Shown piece by piece: positions 18,041-27,164 of a stretch of DNA of 64,000 nt; the first letter of the stretch is position 1; each line of letters starts with the position of its first letter. The notes beneath the pieces are model-generated. The model was not told the origin of the DNA and searched no databases. It was given only the letters and a program-made list of their open reading frames with translations. Location of the stretch: the NCBI RefSeq assembly GCF_002982075.1, contig NZ_PUEJ01000001.1, positions 62,001 to 126,000 of the forward strand. Direction: 5' to 3'. Made by a program: the position numbers and the translations under genes. This stretch comes from Labrys okinawensis (GTDB lineage: Bacteria > Pseudomonadota > Alphaproteobacteria > Rhizobiales > Labraceae).

Positions 18041-18065
18041 AACCAGCACTTCGAAGGTTTGTTCC
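18041..18065 (-). promoter_or_regulatory. EcfG-type general-stress promoter heading the glycan operon
   Basis: Minus strand: GGAAC (18065-18061), 16-nt spacer, GGTT (18044-18041). The expected start site lies near 18033, about 30 nt before the GTG at 18002. It implies that the long glycosyltransferase operon is part of the general stress response. Confidence 0.6.
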
Positions 18066-18511
18066 TTCTGCCTTTACTGTGGAGGCAGGCGGATAAACAC
18101 AGGCAGAAACCGCGCCTCCGAACGAGGCTGTACAGATCAGGTGAAAGCCAGGCGTGGCCTCCAAAGCCGGTGGCAAATCGATGCCAAGTCTGTTTCAGAT
18201 AGAGCAGGGCGCACGCAGTTGGCGGTATCGACGTAATGGCCGGGGACTGGCGGCGGAAATCCTAGAGCAAAGTGCGGTTTCTCTGATTTTCTGGAAAACG
18301 CTCTAAGAAGATCGTCACGGGGTGCCCTCTGCGGGGAACTCTGAGGGAGGCCGGATTCCTGCCGGTATGTTTGAAAGTCAGCTGGCCACCCCGACCGAGC
18401 GACACGTCGCCGCCGTTCACGAGTTGAGCCCCGCCGCAAAGGAGGACGAGCGGGCGCGATCATGGTCTGCCGCTCGCCCGATCAAGAAATGCGTCGAAAC
18501 AAAGAGCTAGA
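18066..18511. other. Intergenic region with one short palindromic element
   Basis: No convincing gene. It holds a 43-nt element at 18263-18305 whose ends are inverted (TAGAGC ... GCTCTA), like the short dispersed repeats of rhizobial intergenic DNA. I cannot count genomic copies from one window. Otherwise I see nothing. Confidence 0.4.
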
Positions 18512-18545
18512 GAGAAAATGCGGCTGGTAGAAGCGCATTTTGCTC
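18512..18545 (-). terminator. Hairpin downstream of the DUF4142 gene
   Basis: AAAATGCG (18515-18522) pairs with CGCATTTT (18534-18541), extended by GAG/CTC across a one-base bulge, with an 11-nt loop. It lies about 20 nt past the stop at 18562. There is no clear U-run, so termination is only probable. Confidence 0.4.
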
Positions 18546-18561
18546 CAGGCAATTTGGAGGC

Positions 18562-19143
18562 CTACTTGACCTTCGTCTCGGCCAGATCCACCGACGAGCC
18601 CGAAACCAAGTCTTGTGCATGCTGCAAATGTGCCAGGACCGTCGGCAGTGTATCGGCCGCAAACTTCTTCAGCTCGGCATTTTGGCCGGCGCCAATCTCC
18701 CAGGCGAGTATCTGAGCCGTGCGGATATGTTCGTCGACTTGCGCTCCGAGATAGGCGTGGTCGAAGGCCTTGTCTCGGAGGTCTCCCAATCGACGATGCA
18801 GATCCTGGTGGGCAGGGTCGGTTTCAGGGACCTTTTGAAGGGCGGTTTTCTTCACGATCGCAGCCAGGCGCAGATTACCAGCCGAATGATCGTTTGCCAT
18901 CTGCTTGGCAAAGCTTTTGGTGGACTCCGCCGTCGCGCGCTCGGCGGCGAGCAAGCCCAGATCGACCTCGGACTTGCCGCCAATGGTCAACAGGCGAACG
19001 AACAGGTGGTCCGCATTGTTGAAATCGTTTTCGTCATTCGATTGCGCTTTCTGATCGGGCGCGGAAAAACCCGGATTGGCCGCCTGGGCGTTTGCCAGGC
19101 TGGCAGAGGAAACGAGTACAAACGCTGCAAGCACCGATCTCAT
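18562..19143 (-). CDS. DUF4142 periplasmic protein 1
   Basis: 193 aa with a signal peptide cleaved about residue 19-20 (SLANAQA). The mature part is helical with a ferritin-like DUF4142 pattern: SEVDLGLLAAERA, VKSFAKQM-type helix, HLQHAQDL near the end. The start has GGGGAGGATGCG and lies 14 nt after the cytochrome gene, so the two form one operon driven by the EcfG box at 20583-20607. DUF4142 proteins have no established biochemical function; a metal-binding role is only a fold-based guess. Confidence 0.85.
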   Translation of the reverse strand: MRSVLAAFVLVSSASLANAQAANPGFSAPDQKAQSNDENDFNNADHLFVRLLTIGGKSEVDLGLLAAERATAESTKSFAKQMANDHSAGNLRLAAIVKKTALQKVPETDPAHQDLHRRLGDLRDKAFDHAYLGAQVDEHIRTAQILAWEIGAGQNAELKKFAADTLPTVLAHLQHAQDLVSGSSVDLAETKVK

Positions 19144-19156
19144 CGCATCCTCCCCG

Positions 19157-20551
19157 CTATAGCGTCAGCAGATAGGCCACCAGGGCCTGTTTGTCGGACT
19201 GGTCCAGTTTCAGGCCCAGCACCAGGTTGAAATATTCGACAGTGTCGTCGAGCGTGAGCAGGCGGCCATCATGGAGATAGGGAGGCGAGTCCTTGATGCC
19301 TCGCAATGTAAAGGTTTTGATCGGCCCGTCGGGTAGAGCGATCAAGCCATTCTCCTCCCGCCCTGGGCTGTAGAAGCGCTCCAGCTTGAGGTCGTGCATA
19401 TTGTTGTCGAGGAATTCGGTTTGAGGATTATGGCAGCCACTGCATTTGCCTTTGCCCATGAAGACCGCCTCGCCCTTGAGTTCGGCGGCTGTCGCCTTGG
19501 TGGGGTCGAGGCGCCCGAAGGGGTCGAGCTTCGGGGCAGGGGGGAAATCGACGATATTCTGCATTTGCGCCATCAGGGCGACCTGATTGGTGCGGTCGGG
19601 AAGATTGGCGCCCTTCCGTGTGGCGCTGATGTGGTCGCCGTTGAAGTAAGCGGTCCGCTGCTCGAACTGGGTAAAATCCTCTATCGAGCGCAAGGATCGC
19701 TTGGAGCCATGGATCTGTTGATTGAAGACGCCCCGCAAGCTCGTCGTATCGAGCCGGAAACGCTCTGACTGGGGTCTGACATCGGGCGTCAGGTGGAAGG
19801 CGGCATTCGTGTGGAAATTCGAATGGCAATCAAGGCATGCGACGCCCAGGCTCGGCTCGGCGCTCTTGCGGTCTTCCGTCTGATTGAATTCCTCTTGGGG
19901 AAATGGCGTCAGCAGCAGGCGCAGGCCCTCGAGCTGGACCGGCGTGAGAATGCCATTGGTGAGGTCATAATAGTTGCGGATCGACAGCAGCCGCCCACGT
20001 GAGATATCGCCGAGCTCGGGATGGGTCGTGAGAAAGATCGGGGGCGGAAATTCGGGTGTGAATTGAGAAGGAATGTCGAAATCGACATCGAAGCGGGTGA
20101 GGTCCCGCCCCTCTCGCTTCAAGATTTCCTTGATTTCTTCGGACGGAAAAACCTGGCCACCCGTTGCTTGTTTGACATGCGGGAGCGGTCGAAAGCCGAG
20201 CGGCAGGAGATCCTTGCTGCGTATTTCCGCCGGGGACATGGCGCCAAGCTCATCCCAGCTGACGCCCGCAGGCAGCTTGACCCGCACGCCTCCCTGGACC
20301 GGCTTGCGCCCGCCCGACATGAAAGCCCCTGGAATGGGATGGCTGGAGAGGTCGTAGCGGGCGCTGAGAACATCTTTCTGGCGCTTCATCACGCCGTCCT
20401 TCTGCGCTTCATCGGCCGCCTTCACATCGGAGAAAGGCTGGGTCGGCAAAGCACGATAGGTGGCATCGGGCGGAAGAGGGTCGGAAGCCGCGACTCCTGC
20501 AAGAAGCCCTGTTCCTGCGACGACGCAGATGGCGCGTTTCGGCAAAGGCAT
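19157..20551 (-). CDS. Di-haem cytochrome c peroxidase-like protein
   Basis: 464 aa, exported (N-terminal hydrophobic stretch ending about residue 20). Two c-type haem sites: CLDCH mid-protein and CSGCH towards the C-terminus, as in the bacterial cytochrome c peroxidase/MauG family. HLTPDVRPQ, FTQFEQRTAYFNGDH and the C-terminal PPYLHDGRLLTLDDTVEYFN recall this family. Function inferred: periplasmic peroxide reduction or a related oxidation. The start at 20551 is fixed by GGGAGGAAAGCC. Co-transcribed with DUF4142, it is under an exact EcfG promoter, which fits oxidative-stress defence. Confidence 0.82.
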   Translation of the reverse strand: MPLPKRAICVVAGTGLLAGVAASDPLPPDATYRALPTQPFSDVKAADEAQKDGVMKRQKDVLSARYDLSSHPIPGAFMSGGRKPVQGGVRVKLPAGVSWDELGAMSPAEIRSKDLLPLGFRPLPHVKQATGGQVFPSEEIKEILKREGRDLTRFDVDFDIPSQFTPEFPPPIFLTTHPELGDISRGRLLSIRNYYDLTNGILTPVQLEGLRLLLTPFPQEEFNQTEDRKSAEPSLGVACLDCHSNFHTNAAFHLTPDVRPQSERFRLDTTSLRGVFNQQIHGSKRSLRSIEDFTQFEQRTAYFNGDHISATRKGANLPDRTNQVALMAQMQNIVDFPPAPKLDPFGRLDPTKATAAELKGEAVFMGKGKCSGCHNPQTEFLDNNMHDLKLERFYSPGREENGLIALPDGPIKTFTLRGIKDSPPYLHDGRLLTLDDTVEYFNLVLGLKLDQSDKQALVAYLLTL

Positions 20552-20582
20552 GGCTTTCCTCCCGGCTTCGTGGCGCCATACG

Positions 20583-20607
20583 AACAAAGCAAGGAGAAAC
20601 TCGTTCC
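20583..20607 (-). promoter_or_regulatory. EcfG-type promoter of the cytochrome peroxidase-DUF4142 operon
   Basis: Minus strand: GGAAC (20607-20603), 16 nt, TGTT (20586-20583). Predicted start near 20575, about 25 nt before the ATG at 20551. Confidence 0.6.
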
Positions 20608-20676
20608 GAGGAATTTCTGAGGAGCCGGTCGTACCGTTGATCGCCATTCCGGGTGAGGAAGCAGGCGGATTTGGAT

Positions 20677-20701
20677 GGAACGCATCGCATGCAACGCAGT
20701 T
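20677..20701 (+). promoter_or_regulatory. EcfG-type promoter of the DUF892 gene
   Basis: GGAAC (20677-20681), 16 nt, AGTT (20698-20701). Predicted start near 20709, about 38 nt before the ATG. It is divergent from the box at 20583-20607, so both operons can be switched on together. Confidence 0.6.
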
Positions 20702-20746
20702 CTAGCCGGTGCCGCATGATCGGCTTGGATTACTCAGGAGGAATCA

Positions 20747-21232
20747 ATGGCAAAGGAATTGCAGGACCTGTTCGTGGAGACGCTGAAGGACATCTACTAT
20801 GCTGAAAAGCAGATCTTGCGTGCCCTGCCCAAGATGGCGCGAGAGGCCCAGACGCCTGAGCTGAAGAAGGCCTTCGAGACCCATCGGGAGGAAACCGAGG
20901 GTCATGTCGACCGTCTGCAGGAGATTTTCGAGAAGCTCGGCAAGCCGGCCCGCGGAAAGACCTGCGATGCGATCCTCGGCATCATCGATGAAGGCAAGGA
21001 AGTGATGGAGGAGTTCAAGGGCGCGCCGGCGCTGGATGCCGGTCTCACCGCCGCCGCACAGGCCGTCGAGCACTACGAGATCTCGCGCTACGGCACGTTG
21101 AAGACCTGGGCCCAGCAGCTGGGCAAGCCGGACATCGCAAAACTCCTCGACCAGACGCTTCAGGAGGAGATCAAGACCGACGAGCTTCTCACCAAGCTCG
21201 CAGTGGCAGGCGTCAACAAGAAGGCGGCTTGA
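20747..21232 (+). CDS. DUF892 (YciE/YciF) ferritin-like stress protein
   Basis: 161 aa, wholly helical, no signal peptide. It opens LQDLFVETLKDIYYAEKQIL, then FETHREETEGHVDRL and VEHYEISRYGTL, giving the Glu/His pairs expected of a ferritin-like di-iron bundle. GGAGGAATCA precedes the ATG. The family is stress-induced in enterobacteria and alphaproteobacteria; enzymatic role not established. The EcfG promoter supports stress control. Confidence 0.88.
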   Translation: MAKELQDLFVETLKDIYYAEKQILRALPKMAREAQTPELKKAFETHREETEGHVDRLQEIFEKLGKPARGKTCDAILGIIDEGKEVMEEFKGAPALDAGLTAAAQAVEHYEISRYGTLKTWAQQLGKPDIAKLLDQTLQEEIKTDELLTKLAVAGVNKKAA

Positions 21233-21300
21233 TCGGCGCGGCTTGTCTTTGTGCCCAAGCTCTCGATCCCCATCGCCGGCGGGCAGATTCTGAAAGCGGC

Positions 21301-21319
21301 CTCGGCTCTTCGAGCCGAG
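21301..21319 (+). terminator. Hairpin downstream of the DUF892 gene
   Basis: Perfect 8-bp inverted repeat CTCGGCTC-TTC-GAGCCGAG, 69 nt past the stop. No U-run follows, so it is a candidate terminator or mRNA-stabilising hairpin. Confidence 0.45.
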
Positions 21320-21421
21320 TGAGGATCACACTCTTTTGCATCCTCTCAAACAGGAATATTCGCTGGCAAACGGCCGGCCTGGCTCCCAGTCACGACCCAG
21401 GCCGAGCCACTCCAATTTTCA

Positions 21422-21446
21422 GGAACAAAGCCGGACCTATGAGGTT
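21422..21446 (+). promoter_or_regulatory. EcfG-type promoter upstream of DUF4142 protein 2
   Basis: GGAAC (21422-21426), 16 nt, GGTT (21443-21446). It is about 165 nt before the ATG at 21619, a longer leader than for the other boxes, so less certain. The rest of 21233-21618 shows no gene. Confidence 0.45.
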
Positions 21447-21618
21447 CGAACCGCGCGAGGCCGTTGTGCCCAGCGCCCCCGACTCCGGCTTCGCTGCGGG
21501 GCGGTCCGGTCAGCCTGCTCTTCGGAGTCGGTAGCCGGGCCGTCAGAGGGGACGCGTCGTCCGCATGCCAATGCCCCTAAGGCGGCGCGCTGCCGATCCA
21601 ACCGAAAGGTGCGAAGCA

Positions 21619-22338
21619 ATGCTCAAGAAACTGATGTGCGCAGCCACCGTCTGCGTGCTGTTCCCCACGATCGCCCTTGCAGCGACAAGTGCGCAAGACT
21701 TTGTGAGCAAGGCGGCTGTTTCGAACATGTTCGAAATCGAATCCAGCAAGCTGGCATTGAAAAACGCGAGCAATGCCGATGTGAAAGCGTTCGCGCAGCA
21801 GATGATCGACGATCATACCAAGGCAGGTGATGAACTTAAGTCCACGCTTGCGGCCGCCGGCAACATCCAAATGCCACAGGCACTGGACGCCGCCCATAAA
21901 ACAAGCCTGGACAGCCTGGCGGGCAAGTCCGGGGCGGCTTTCGATGACGCTTATGTCGCCGACCAGAAGAAGGCGCATGACGAAGCCGTCGCCCTGTTCA
22001 CGGAGTACTCGACCAGGGGTGACAATCCTCAACTGAAGGGCTTTGCGGGCAAGACATTGCCGGTCCTCAAGATGCATCAACAGCACGCTCAGAAGTTGGG
22101 CGCCAGCGCCGATACAACTTCTTCTTCGCGCCAGCCCACCAGCGCGGAACCCACTTTGCAGGAAGGGGCCAACAGCTTCACCGAAGGCCAGGCCCGCGAT
22201 CGGCTCTCGGCCGCTGGCTACGCTTCCATTCAGGGGCTCGCGAAGGATGACAAGGGTATCTGGCGAGGAAACGCGACCAAGAACGGCAAGTCCGTATCGG
22301 TCGGCCTGGACTACAAAGGAAATATCGTCGCGCAATAA
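21619..22338 (+). CDS. DUF4142 periplasmic protein 2 with a PepSY-like C-terminus
   Basis: 239 aa. Signal peptide ends near residue 22 (TIALAAT). Residues about 25-160 are DUF4142: FVSKAAVSNMFEIESSKLAL, VKAFAQQMIDDHTKA, LKMHQQHAQKL. After a Ser/Thr/Pro linker, residues about 185-239 (FTEGQARDRLSAAGY ... GIWRGNATKNG) look like a small PepSY-like domain. It is a paralogue of the protein at 18562 but longer. The ATG at 21619 follows AAAGG. The gap to the next gene is 44 nt, so both may share a transcript. Confidence 0.82.
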   Translation: MLKKLMCAATVCVLFPTIALAATSAQDFVSKAAVSNMFEIESSKLALKNASNADVKAFAQQMIDDHTKAGDELKSTLAAAGNIQMPQALDAAHKTSLDSLAGKSGAAFDDAYVADQKKAHDEAVALFTEYSTRGDNPQLKGFAGKTLPVLKMHQQHAQKLGASADTTSSSRQPTSAEPTLQEGANSFTEGQARDRLSAAGYASIQGLAKDDKGIWRGNATKNGKSVSVGLDYKGNIVAQ

Positions 22339-22382
22339 TTCAGAATTAAGTGAGTCTATTCACGTAAAATGGAGCGATCGAG

Positions 22383-22997
22383 ATGAAAAGAACGATTAGC
22401 GGCTTGTTCGATACACGAGAGCAGGCTTCGATGGCTGTCAAAGAGCTTCGGGCTGCTCGCATTCCGGAGGCCGATATCGGGTTGGTGTCCAACAATGTCG
22501 ATGGCGTTGACCCGGACGGAGATGCCGCGACGGACGCCACCACGGACGCCGGAGCGGGGGCTGGAGTTGGAGCGGCCGTCGGCGGCATTGGTGGCCTTCT
22601 GACAGGCCTTGGCGTGATGGCCATTCCCGGGGTTGGGCCGGTCGTTGCGGCTGGCTGGCTCGCCGCAACGGTCGCGGGCGCGGCTACGGGAGCCGTTGTC
22701 GGTGGCGTGGCCGGCGGGCTCGTGGGGGCTCTGACCGATCGGGGCGTCGAGAAGGATGAGGCTCAAGTCTACGCCGAGGGCATACGTCGAGGTGGCAGCC
22801 TGGTGACCGCTACGGTTGACGATGACAATGCCGAGACTGCCAGGGCTATTTTGCAGCGCGGTTCCGTGGATGTCCGCACGCGCGAGCAAACTTATCGGAA
22901 TGAGGGCTGGTCGGGCTTCGTCGAGGATGCGCCCATCTATACGAGCGATCAAGTTCGGGCGGAGCGAGACAGATATTCGCGCTCAGATGGCTTGTAA
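22383..22997 (+). CDS. General stress protein 17M/YflT-like with glycine-zipper segment
   Basis: 204 aa. It opens ISGLFDTREQASMAVKEL, an N-terminal ferredoxin-like fold typical of YflT-type stress proteins. The middle (about residues 58-120) is a Gly/Ala-rich glycine-zipper stretch likely to insert in a membrane, and the C-terminus is acidic and polar. GGAG precedes the ATG. It converges on groEL, with a hairpin between them. Molecular role unknown in the family. Confidence 0.8.
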   Translation: MKRTISGLFDTREQASMAVKELRAARIPEADIGLVSNNVDGVDPDGDAATDATTDAGAGAGVGAAVGGIGGLLTGLGVMAIPGVGPVVAAGWLAATVAGAATGAVVGGVAGGLVGALTDRGVEKDEAQVYAEGIRRGGSLVTATVDDDNAETARAILQRGSVDVRTREQTYRNEGWSGFVEDAPIYTSDQVRAERDRYSRSDGL

Positions 22998-23030
22998 GAA
23001 TCCGTTGCCTTCGACGATGTGATGCCGGAT

Positions 23031-23052
23031 GCCACTCCCGTTCGGGAGTGGC
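23031..23052. terminator. Bidirectional hairpin between the stress protein gene and groEL
   Basis: GCCACTCCC (23031-23039) and GGGAGTGGC (23044-23052) form a perfect 9-bp stem with a GTTC loop between two convergent stops. No U-run on either strand. Confidence 0.55.
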
Positions 23053-23066
23053 ACGGCCGTCATCGA

Positions 23067-24722
<1,656 letters not shown>

Positions 24723-24750
24723 CTAGACTGTAATGGGGAGGAAGAAGCCG

Positions 24751-25065
24751 TCAGGCGGCCTTCTTCACGGCACTGGCGTTTTCGACCACGCCCAGCACGT
24801 CGCTTTCTTTCATGATGAGGAGATCTTCACCATTGATCTTGATCTCGGTGCCTGACCATTTGCCGAACAAAATGCGGTCCCCGACCTTCACGTCGAGTTC
24901 GACCAGCTTACCGGCCTCATCCCGCGCACCAGGACCGACCGCGACGACCTCACCCTGCTGCGGCTTCTCCTTGGCCGTATCGGGAATGATGATACCGCCC
25001 GCCGTCCTTTCGTCGGCTTCGATGCGGCGGACCAGGACGCGGTCATGCAATGGACGGAACGTCAT
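24751..25065 (-). CDS. groES: Co-chaperonin GroES (10 kDa)
   Basis: 104 aa. [10 protein letters not shown], the mobile loop ([11 protein letters not shown]) and the C-terminal [15 protein letters not shown] are all present. The ATG at 25065 is preceded by AAGGAGAACGAT; an upstream in-frame start adds seven residues but lacks a ribosome site. A 9-9-9 CIRCE lies about 145 nt upstream. Confidence 0.97.
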   Translation of the reverse strand: MTFRPLHDRVLVRRIEADERTAGGIIIPDTAKEKPQQGEVVAVGPGARDEAGKLVELDVKVGDRILFGKWSGTEIKINGEDLLIMKESDVLGVVENASAVKKAA

Positions 25066-25210
25066 ATCGTTCTCCTTCAAGGACAAACAATTTTGAGTGT
25101 TCCACCGCTCCGATCCTGCGACCGGAGCGGGGCGCGCGACCCAAGCGGCGTCGCGCGCGAAATGAGGTGGTTGAGGGCTTTTTCGATTTCAAGAGCGTCG
25201 ATGAAAATTT

Positions 25211-25237
25211 TTAGCAGTCCGGGGCATTGAGTGATAA
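25211..25237 (-). promoter_or_regulatory. CIRCE operator of groESL (HrcA binding site)
   Basis: TTAGCAGTC (25211-25219), 9-nt spacer, GAGTGATAA (25229-25237). Compared with the consensus TTAGCACTC-N9-GAGTGCTAA it has one mismatch per arm and the correct spacing. It lies in the leader or promoter of groES, so HrcA repression is expected. The rest of 25066-25355 shows no gene. Confidence 0.8.
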
Positions 25238-25355
25238 TCCATTGAATGCGTTGATGTTTTTTTGTCCTTTTCGTGCATGCCGGTCGAGCCGGGGCTCAGG
25301 CGGGACTGTCTGAGGGCGCTCGCATGCATGCCCATTCAAAATCATTCGGTGGCCT

Positions 25356-25383
25356 CTTGAAATGCCGGAGGCGTGACCTAATT
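25356..25383 (+). promoter_or_regulatory. RpoH (sigma-32)-like promoter of the first Hsp20 gene
   Basis: CTTGAAA (25356-25362), 14-nt spacer, CCTAATT (25377-25383). The predicted start site falls at about 25390, exactly where the first hairpin of the leader begins. Confidence 0.6.
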
Positions 25384-25389
25384 CGTATT

Positions 25390-25490
25390 TGCCGGGCGCC
25401 TCAAGGGGACCGGCATTCCCGCTCTGCGGCCAGGTGCGCGGCGGGAAAACCAAACTTGTATCCATGTTGCTTCAACAGGAGGATGTGGCT
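25390..25490 (+). promoter_or_regulatory. ROSE-like RNA thermometer in the leader of the first Hsp20 gene
   Basis: Three consecutive stem-loops: TGCCGG/CCGGCA (25390-25395 with 25410-25415); TTCCCGC/GCGGGAA (25416-25422 with 25441-25447); and a terminal hairpin in which CCATGTTGCT (25462-25471) pairs with AGGATGTGG (25480-25488), leaving one bulged G opposite the Shine-Dalgarno. A UUGCU anti-SD pairing with AGGA across a bulged G is the hallmark of rhizobial ROSE elements. The AUG follows at 25491. Confidence 0.8.
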
Positions 25491-25967
25491 ATGAGAACCA
25501 CTCTTGACTTTACACCGCTGTTCCGCTCGAGCATCGGTTTTGACCGGATGCTGAATGCCCTGGAGGCGACGAGCCGTATTGAAACGGCCGGCAATTGGCC
25601 GCCCTACGACATCATCAAGACAGGCGACGACGACTACCGCATTGACATGGCGGTAGCGGGCTTTTCTCAAGACGAACTGAGCATTACCCAGGAACGCAAC
25701 GTCTTGATGGTGTCCGGTCAGAAGACAGGCGAAGATACAGCGCAATATATGCACCGGGGCATTGCCGGACGCGCCTTTACGCAACGCTTTGAGCTTGCCG
25801 ACCACATCAAGGTCGTGGGCGCGAACCTCGACAGGGGCCTGCTGACGATCGATCTCAGGCGTGATCTTCCCGAAGAGATGAAACCACGCCGGATCGAGAT
25901 CGCGGGGGGCGATGCTCAAGCCAAGACCGGCATGCGGGCGATCGAAAGCGAGAAGCACGCGGCCTAA
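25491..25967 (+). CDS. Small heat-shock protein Hsp20, rhizobial class A (IbpA-like) 1
   Basis: 158 aa. N-terminal FRSSIGFDRMLNAL, then the alpha-crystallin domain starting PPYDIIKTGDDDYRIDMAVAGF, with Q-rich beta strands and the late RGLLTIDL segment; short C-terminal tail. ATP-independent holdase that keeps unfolding proteins soluble. The ATG at 25491 is set by the ROSE hairpin that masks its Shine-Dalgarno. The coding start MRTTLDFTPLFRSS matches its paralogue at 27762 (MRTYDFTPFARS), so the two arose by duplication with their leaders. Confidence 0.93.
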   Translation: MRTTLDFTPLFRSSIGFDRMLNALEATSRIETAGNWPPYDIIKTGDDDYRIDMAVAGFSQDELSITQERNVLMVSGQKTGEDTAQYMHRGIAGRAFTQRFELADHIKVVGANLDRGLLTIDLRRDLPEEMKPRRIEIAGGDAQAKTGMRAIESEKHAA

Positions 25968-25992
25968 TAGCCGAATGGCCACGCAAGGCAAA

Positions 25993-26016
25993 GCGCCGGA
26001 CGGAAAGATCCGGCGC
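25993..26016 (+). terminator. Hairpin between the first and second Hsp20 genes
   Basis: Perfect 8-bp stem GCGCCGGA/TCCGGCGC with an 8-nt loop, 25 nt after the first stop. With no U-run and no promoter seen for the next gene, it may be a partial terminator or processing signal rather than a full stop. Confidence 0.4.
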
Positions 26017-26061
26017 AGCCGAGAGCATTTGTCAACCGATTGAGCATGAAGGAGACAGATG

Positions 26062-26571
26062 ATGAGTGTGCGTGATCTAATTCCTTGGGGGCGCAACAGC
26101 GCCGGCCAGCTTCCCAGCTTCTTTCGAGAGGGGGACCGCGATCCCTTCCTGTCGCTGCACCGCGAGATGAATCGGCTGTTCGACGATGCCTTCCGATCGT
26201 TCGACACCAGACTGCCAAATGTCGGCAGGATCGGCTCTTCCGGTGCCAACTGGCCTAGCGTCGAAATCTCGGACAATGAAAAGGAGATCACGGTGACCGC
26301 CGAGGTGCCGGGGCTGGCGGAGAGGGATATCGAAGTATTCCTCAGCGAGGGGGTGCTGACGGTGAAGGGCGAAAAGCGCTCGGAGACTGAGGACAAGGAA
26401 AAGCAATTTTCCGAACGCTTTTATGGTCGCTTCGAGCGTCGTATTCCGGTCGGCTTCGAAGTGGAAGAAGAGAAGATCAGTGCCCGTTTCAAAAATGGCG
26501 TGCTGACTGTCACGCTTCCCAAGACCGAAAAGGCGAAAGCCCAGGTTAGGCGGATCGAAGTAAAAAGCTGA
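26062..26571 (+). CDS. Small heat-shock protein Hsp20, non-IbpA class
   Basis: 169 aa. N-terminal DPFLSLHREMNRLFDDAF, then an alpha-crystallin domain (WPSVEISDNEKEITVTAEVPG ... FKNGVLTVTLPK) and a RRIEVKS tail. This is the Hsp16/Hsp20 type common across bacteria, different from the two IbpA-like proteins beside it. AAGGAG lies seven bases before this ATG; an ATG one codon earlier is less well spaced. It has no ROSE leader and probably depends on read-through from the preceding gene. Confidence 0.92.
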   Translation: MSVRDLIPWGRNSAGQLPSFFREGDRDPFLSLHREMNRLFDDAFRSFDTRLPNVGRIGSSGANWPSVEISDNEKEITVTAEVPGLAERDIEVFLSEGVLTVKGEKRSETEDKEKQFSERFYGRFERRIPVGFEVEEEKISARFKNGVLTVTLPKTEKAKAQVRRIEVKS

Positions 26572-26578
26572 CCTTCAT

Positions 26579-26609
26579 GGCGGCGGTTGCATGTACATAT
26601 GCGGCCGCC
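26579..26609 (+). terminator. Hairpin after the second Hsp20 gene
   Basis: GGCGGC (26579-26584) pairs with GCCGCC (26604-26609), with an inner GCAT/ATGC stem. Eight bases past the stop; no U-run. Confidence 0.45.
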
Positions 26610-26657
26610 TCGCCAGGCATATTAGGCAATAAGGTTCCTGAAGCTTGATTCCAATTT

Positions 26658-27134
26658 GTGATGAGCAAAGTTTCATTTGAAAAACCGGCCCGATTTATGC
26701 CTCGGACGAACCTGTTACATCAGGTCTCCAGCGTAGCGGAGGCTTCATATTATCTCTTGCATCGTTGGCCGCCGCAAAGAGGTCCAGCGTATTTCGCCGC
26801 GCGCGAGGCATGTTACCTGGCTGCCCTCGGGCGGATGAACCCGGATGAATGCCGCCGAATTTTTGCTCGGGCGTTGGACGAAGCAGGAATGCCGGTTCTG
26901 GATGAATCCACAGAAGCCGCCGGCGTCGCGCTGACGGAGGATAGGACATCAACGCCCGTGACCTTTACGAGGTCCGGGGCGTGGGAGAATAAAAACCTTC
27001 GCTGGTCCAAGGAACGGCTGCGCAGAGCCCGAGACGCCCACGGTCCGGACCGGGCATCGCTGCGAGACCCGCGGTTTGCGCTTACAAGGTTCGGTCCGAC
27101 CCATGAGTTTGTTGTTGGGGGGCAAAGCGCCTGA
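26658..27134 (+). CDS. DUF982 domain protein
   Basis: 158 aa. Residues about 15-85 match the DUF982 pattern: VSSVAEASYYLLHRWPPQRG, a conserved ACYLAALG-type helix, and ARALDEAGMPV. These proteins are abundant in rhizobia and have no known function. The C-terminal 70 residues are basic, low in structure and not typical of the family. The start is uncertain: GTG at 26658 or ATG at 26661, neither with a good ribosome site. Confidence 0.6.
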   Translation: MMSKVSFEKPARFMPRTNLLHQVSSVAEASYYLLHRWPPQRGPAYFAAREACYLAALGRMNPDECRRIFARALDEAGMPVLDESTEAAGVALTEDRTSTPVTFTRSGAWENKNLRWSKERLRRARDAHGPDRASLRDPRFALTRFGPTHEFVVGGQSA

Positions 27135-27164
27135 CGTGCTCCGAAAGCAGATAAAGAGGTCGAG

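Noticed and set aside
18017..18087. Three small inverted repeats read at first as a structured leader of the glycan operon
   Set aside because: The EcfG box at 18041-18065 places the transcription start near 18033, so these repeats are in or upstream of the promoter and would not be in the mRNA leader as a set.
25155..25193. Possible RpoH promoter for groES (CTTGAAA on the minus strand, then CCTCATTT)
   Set aside because: The spacer is 19 nt, too long against the 13-16 nt expected; the element would also lie downstream of the CIRCE. Not supported well enough.
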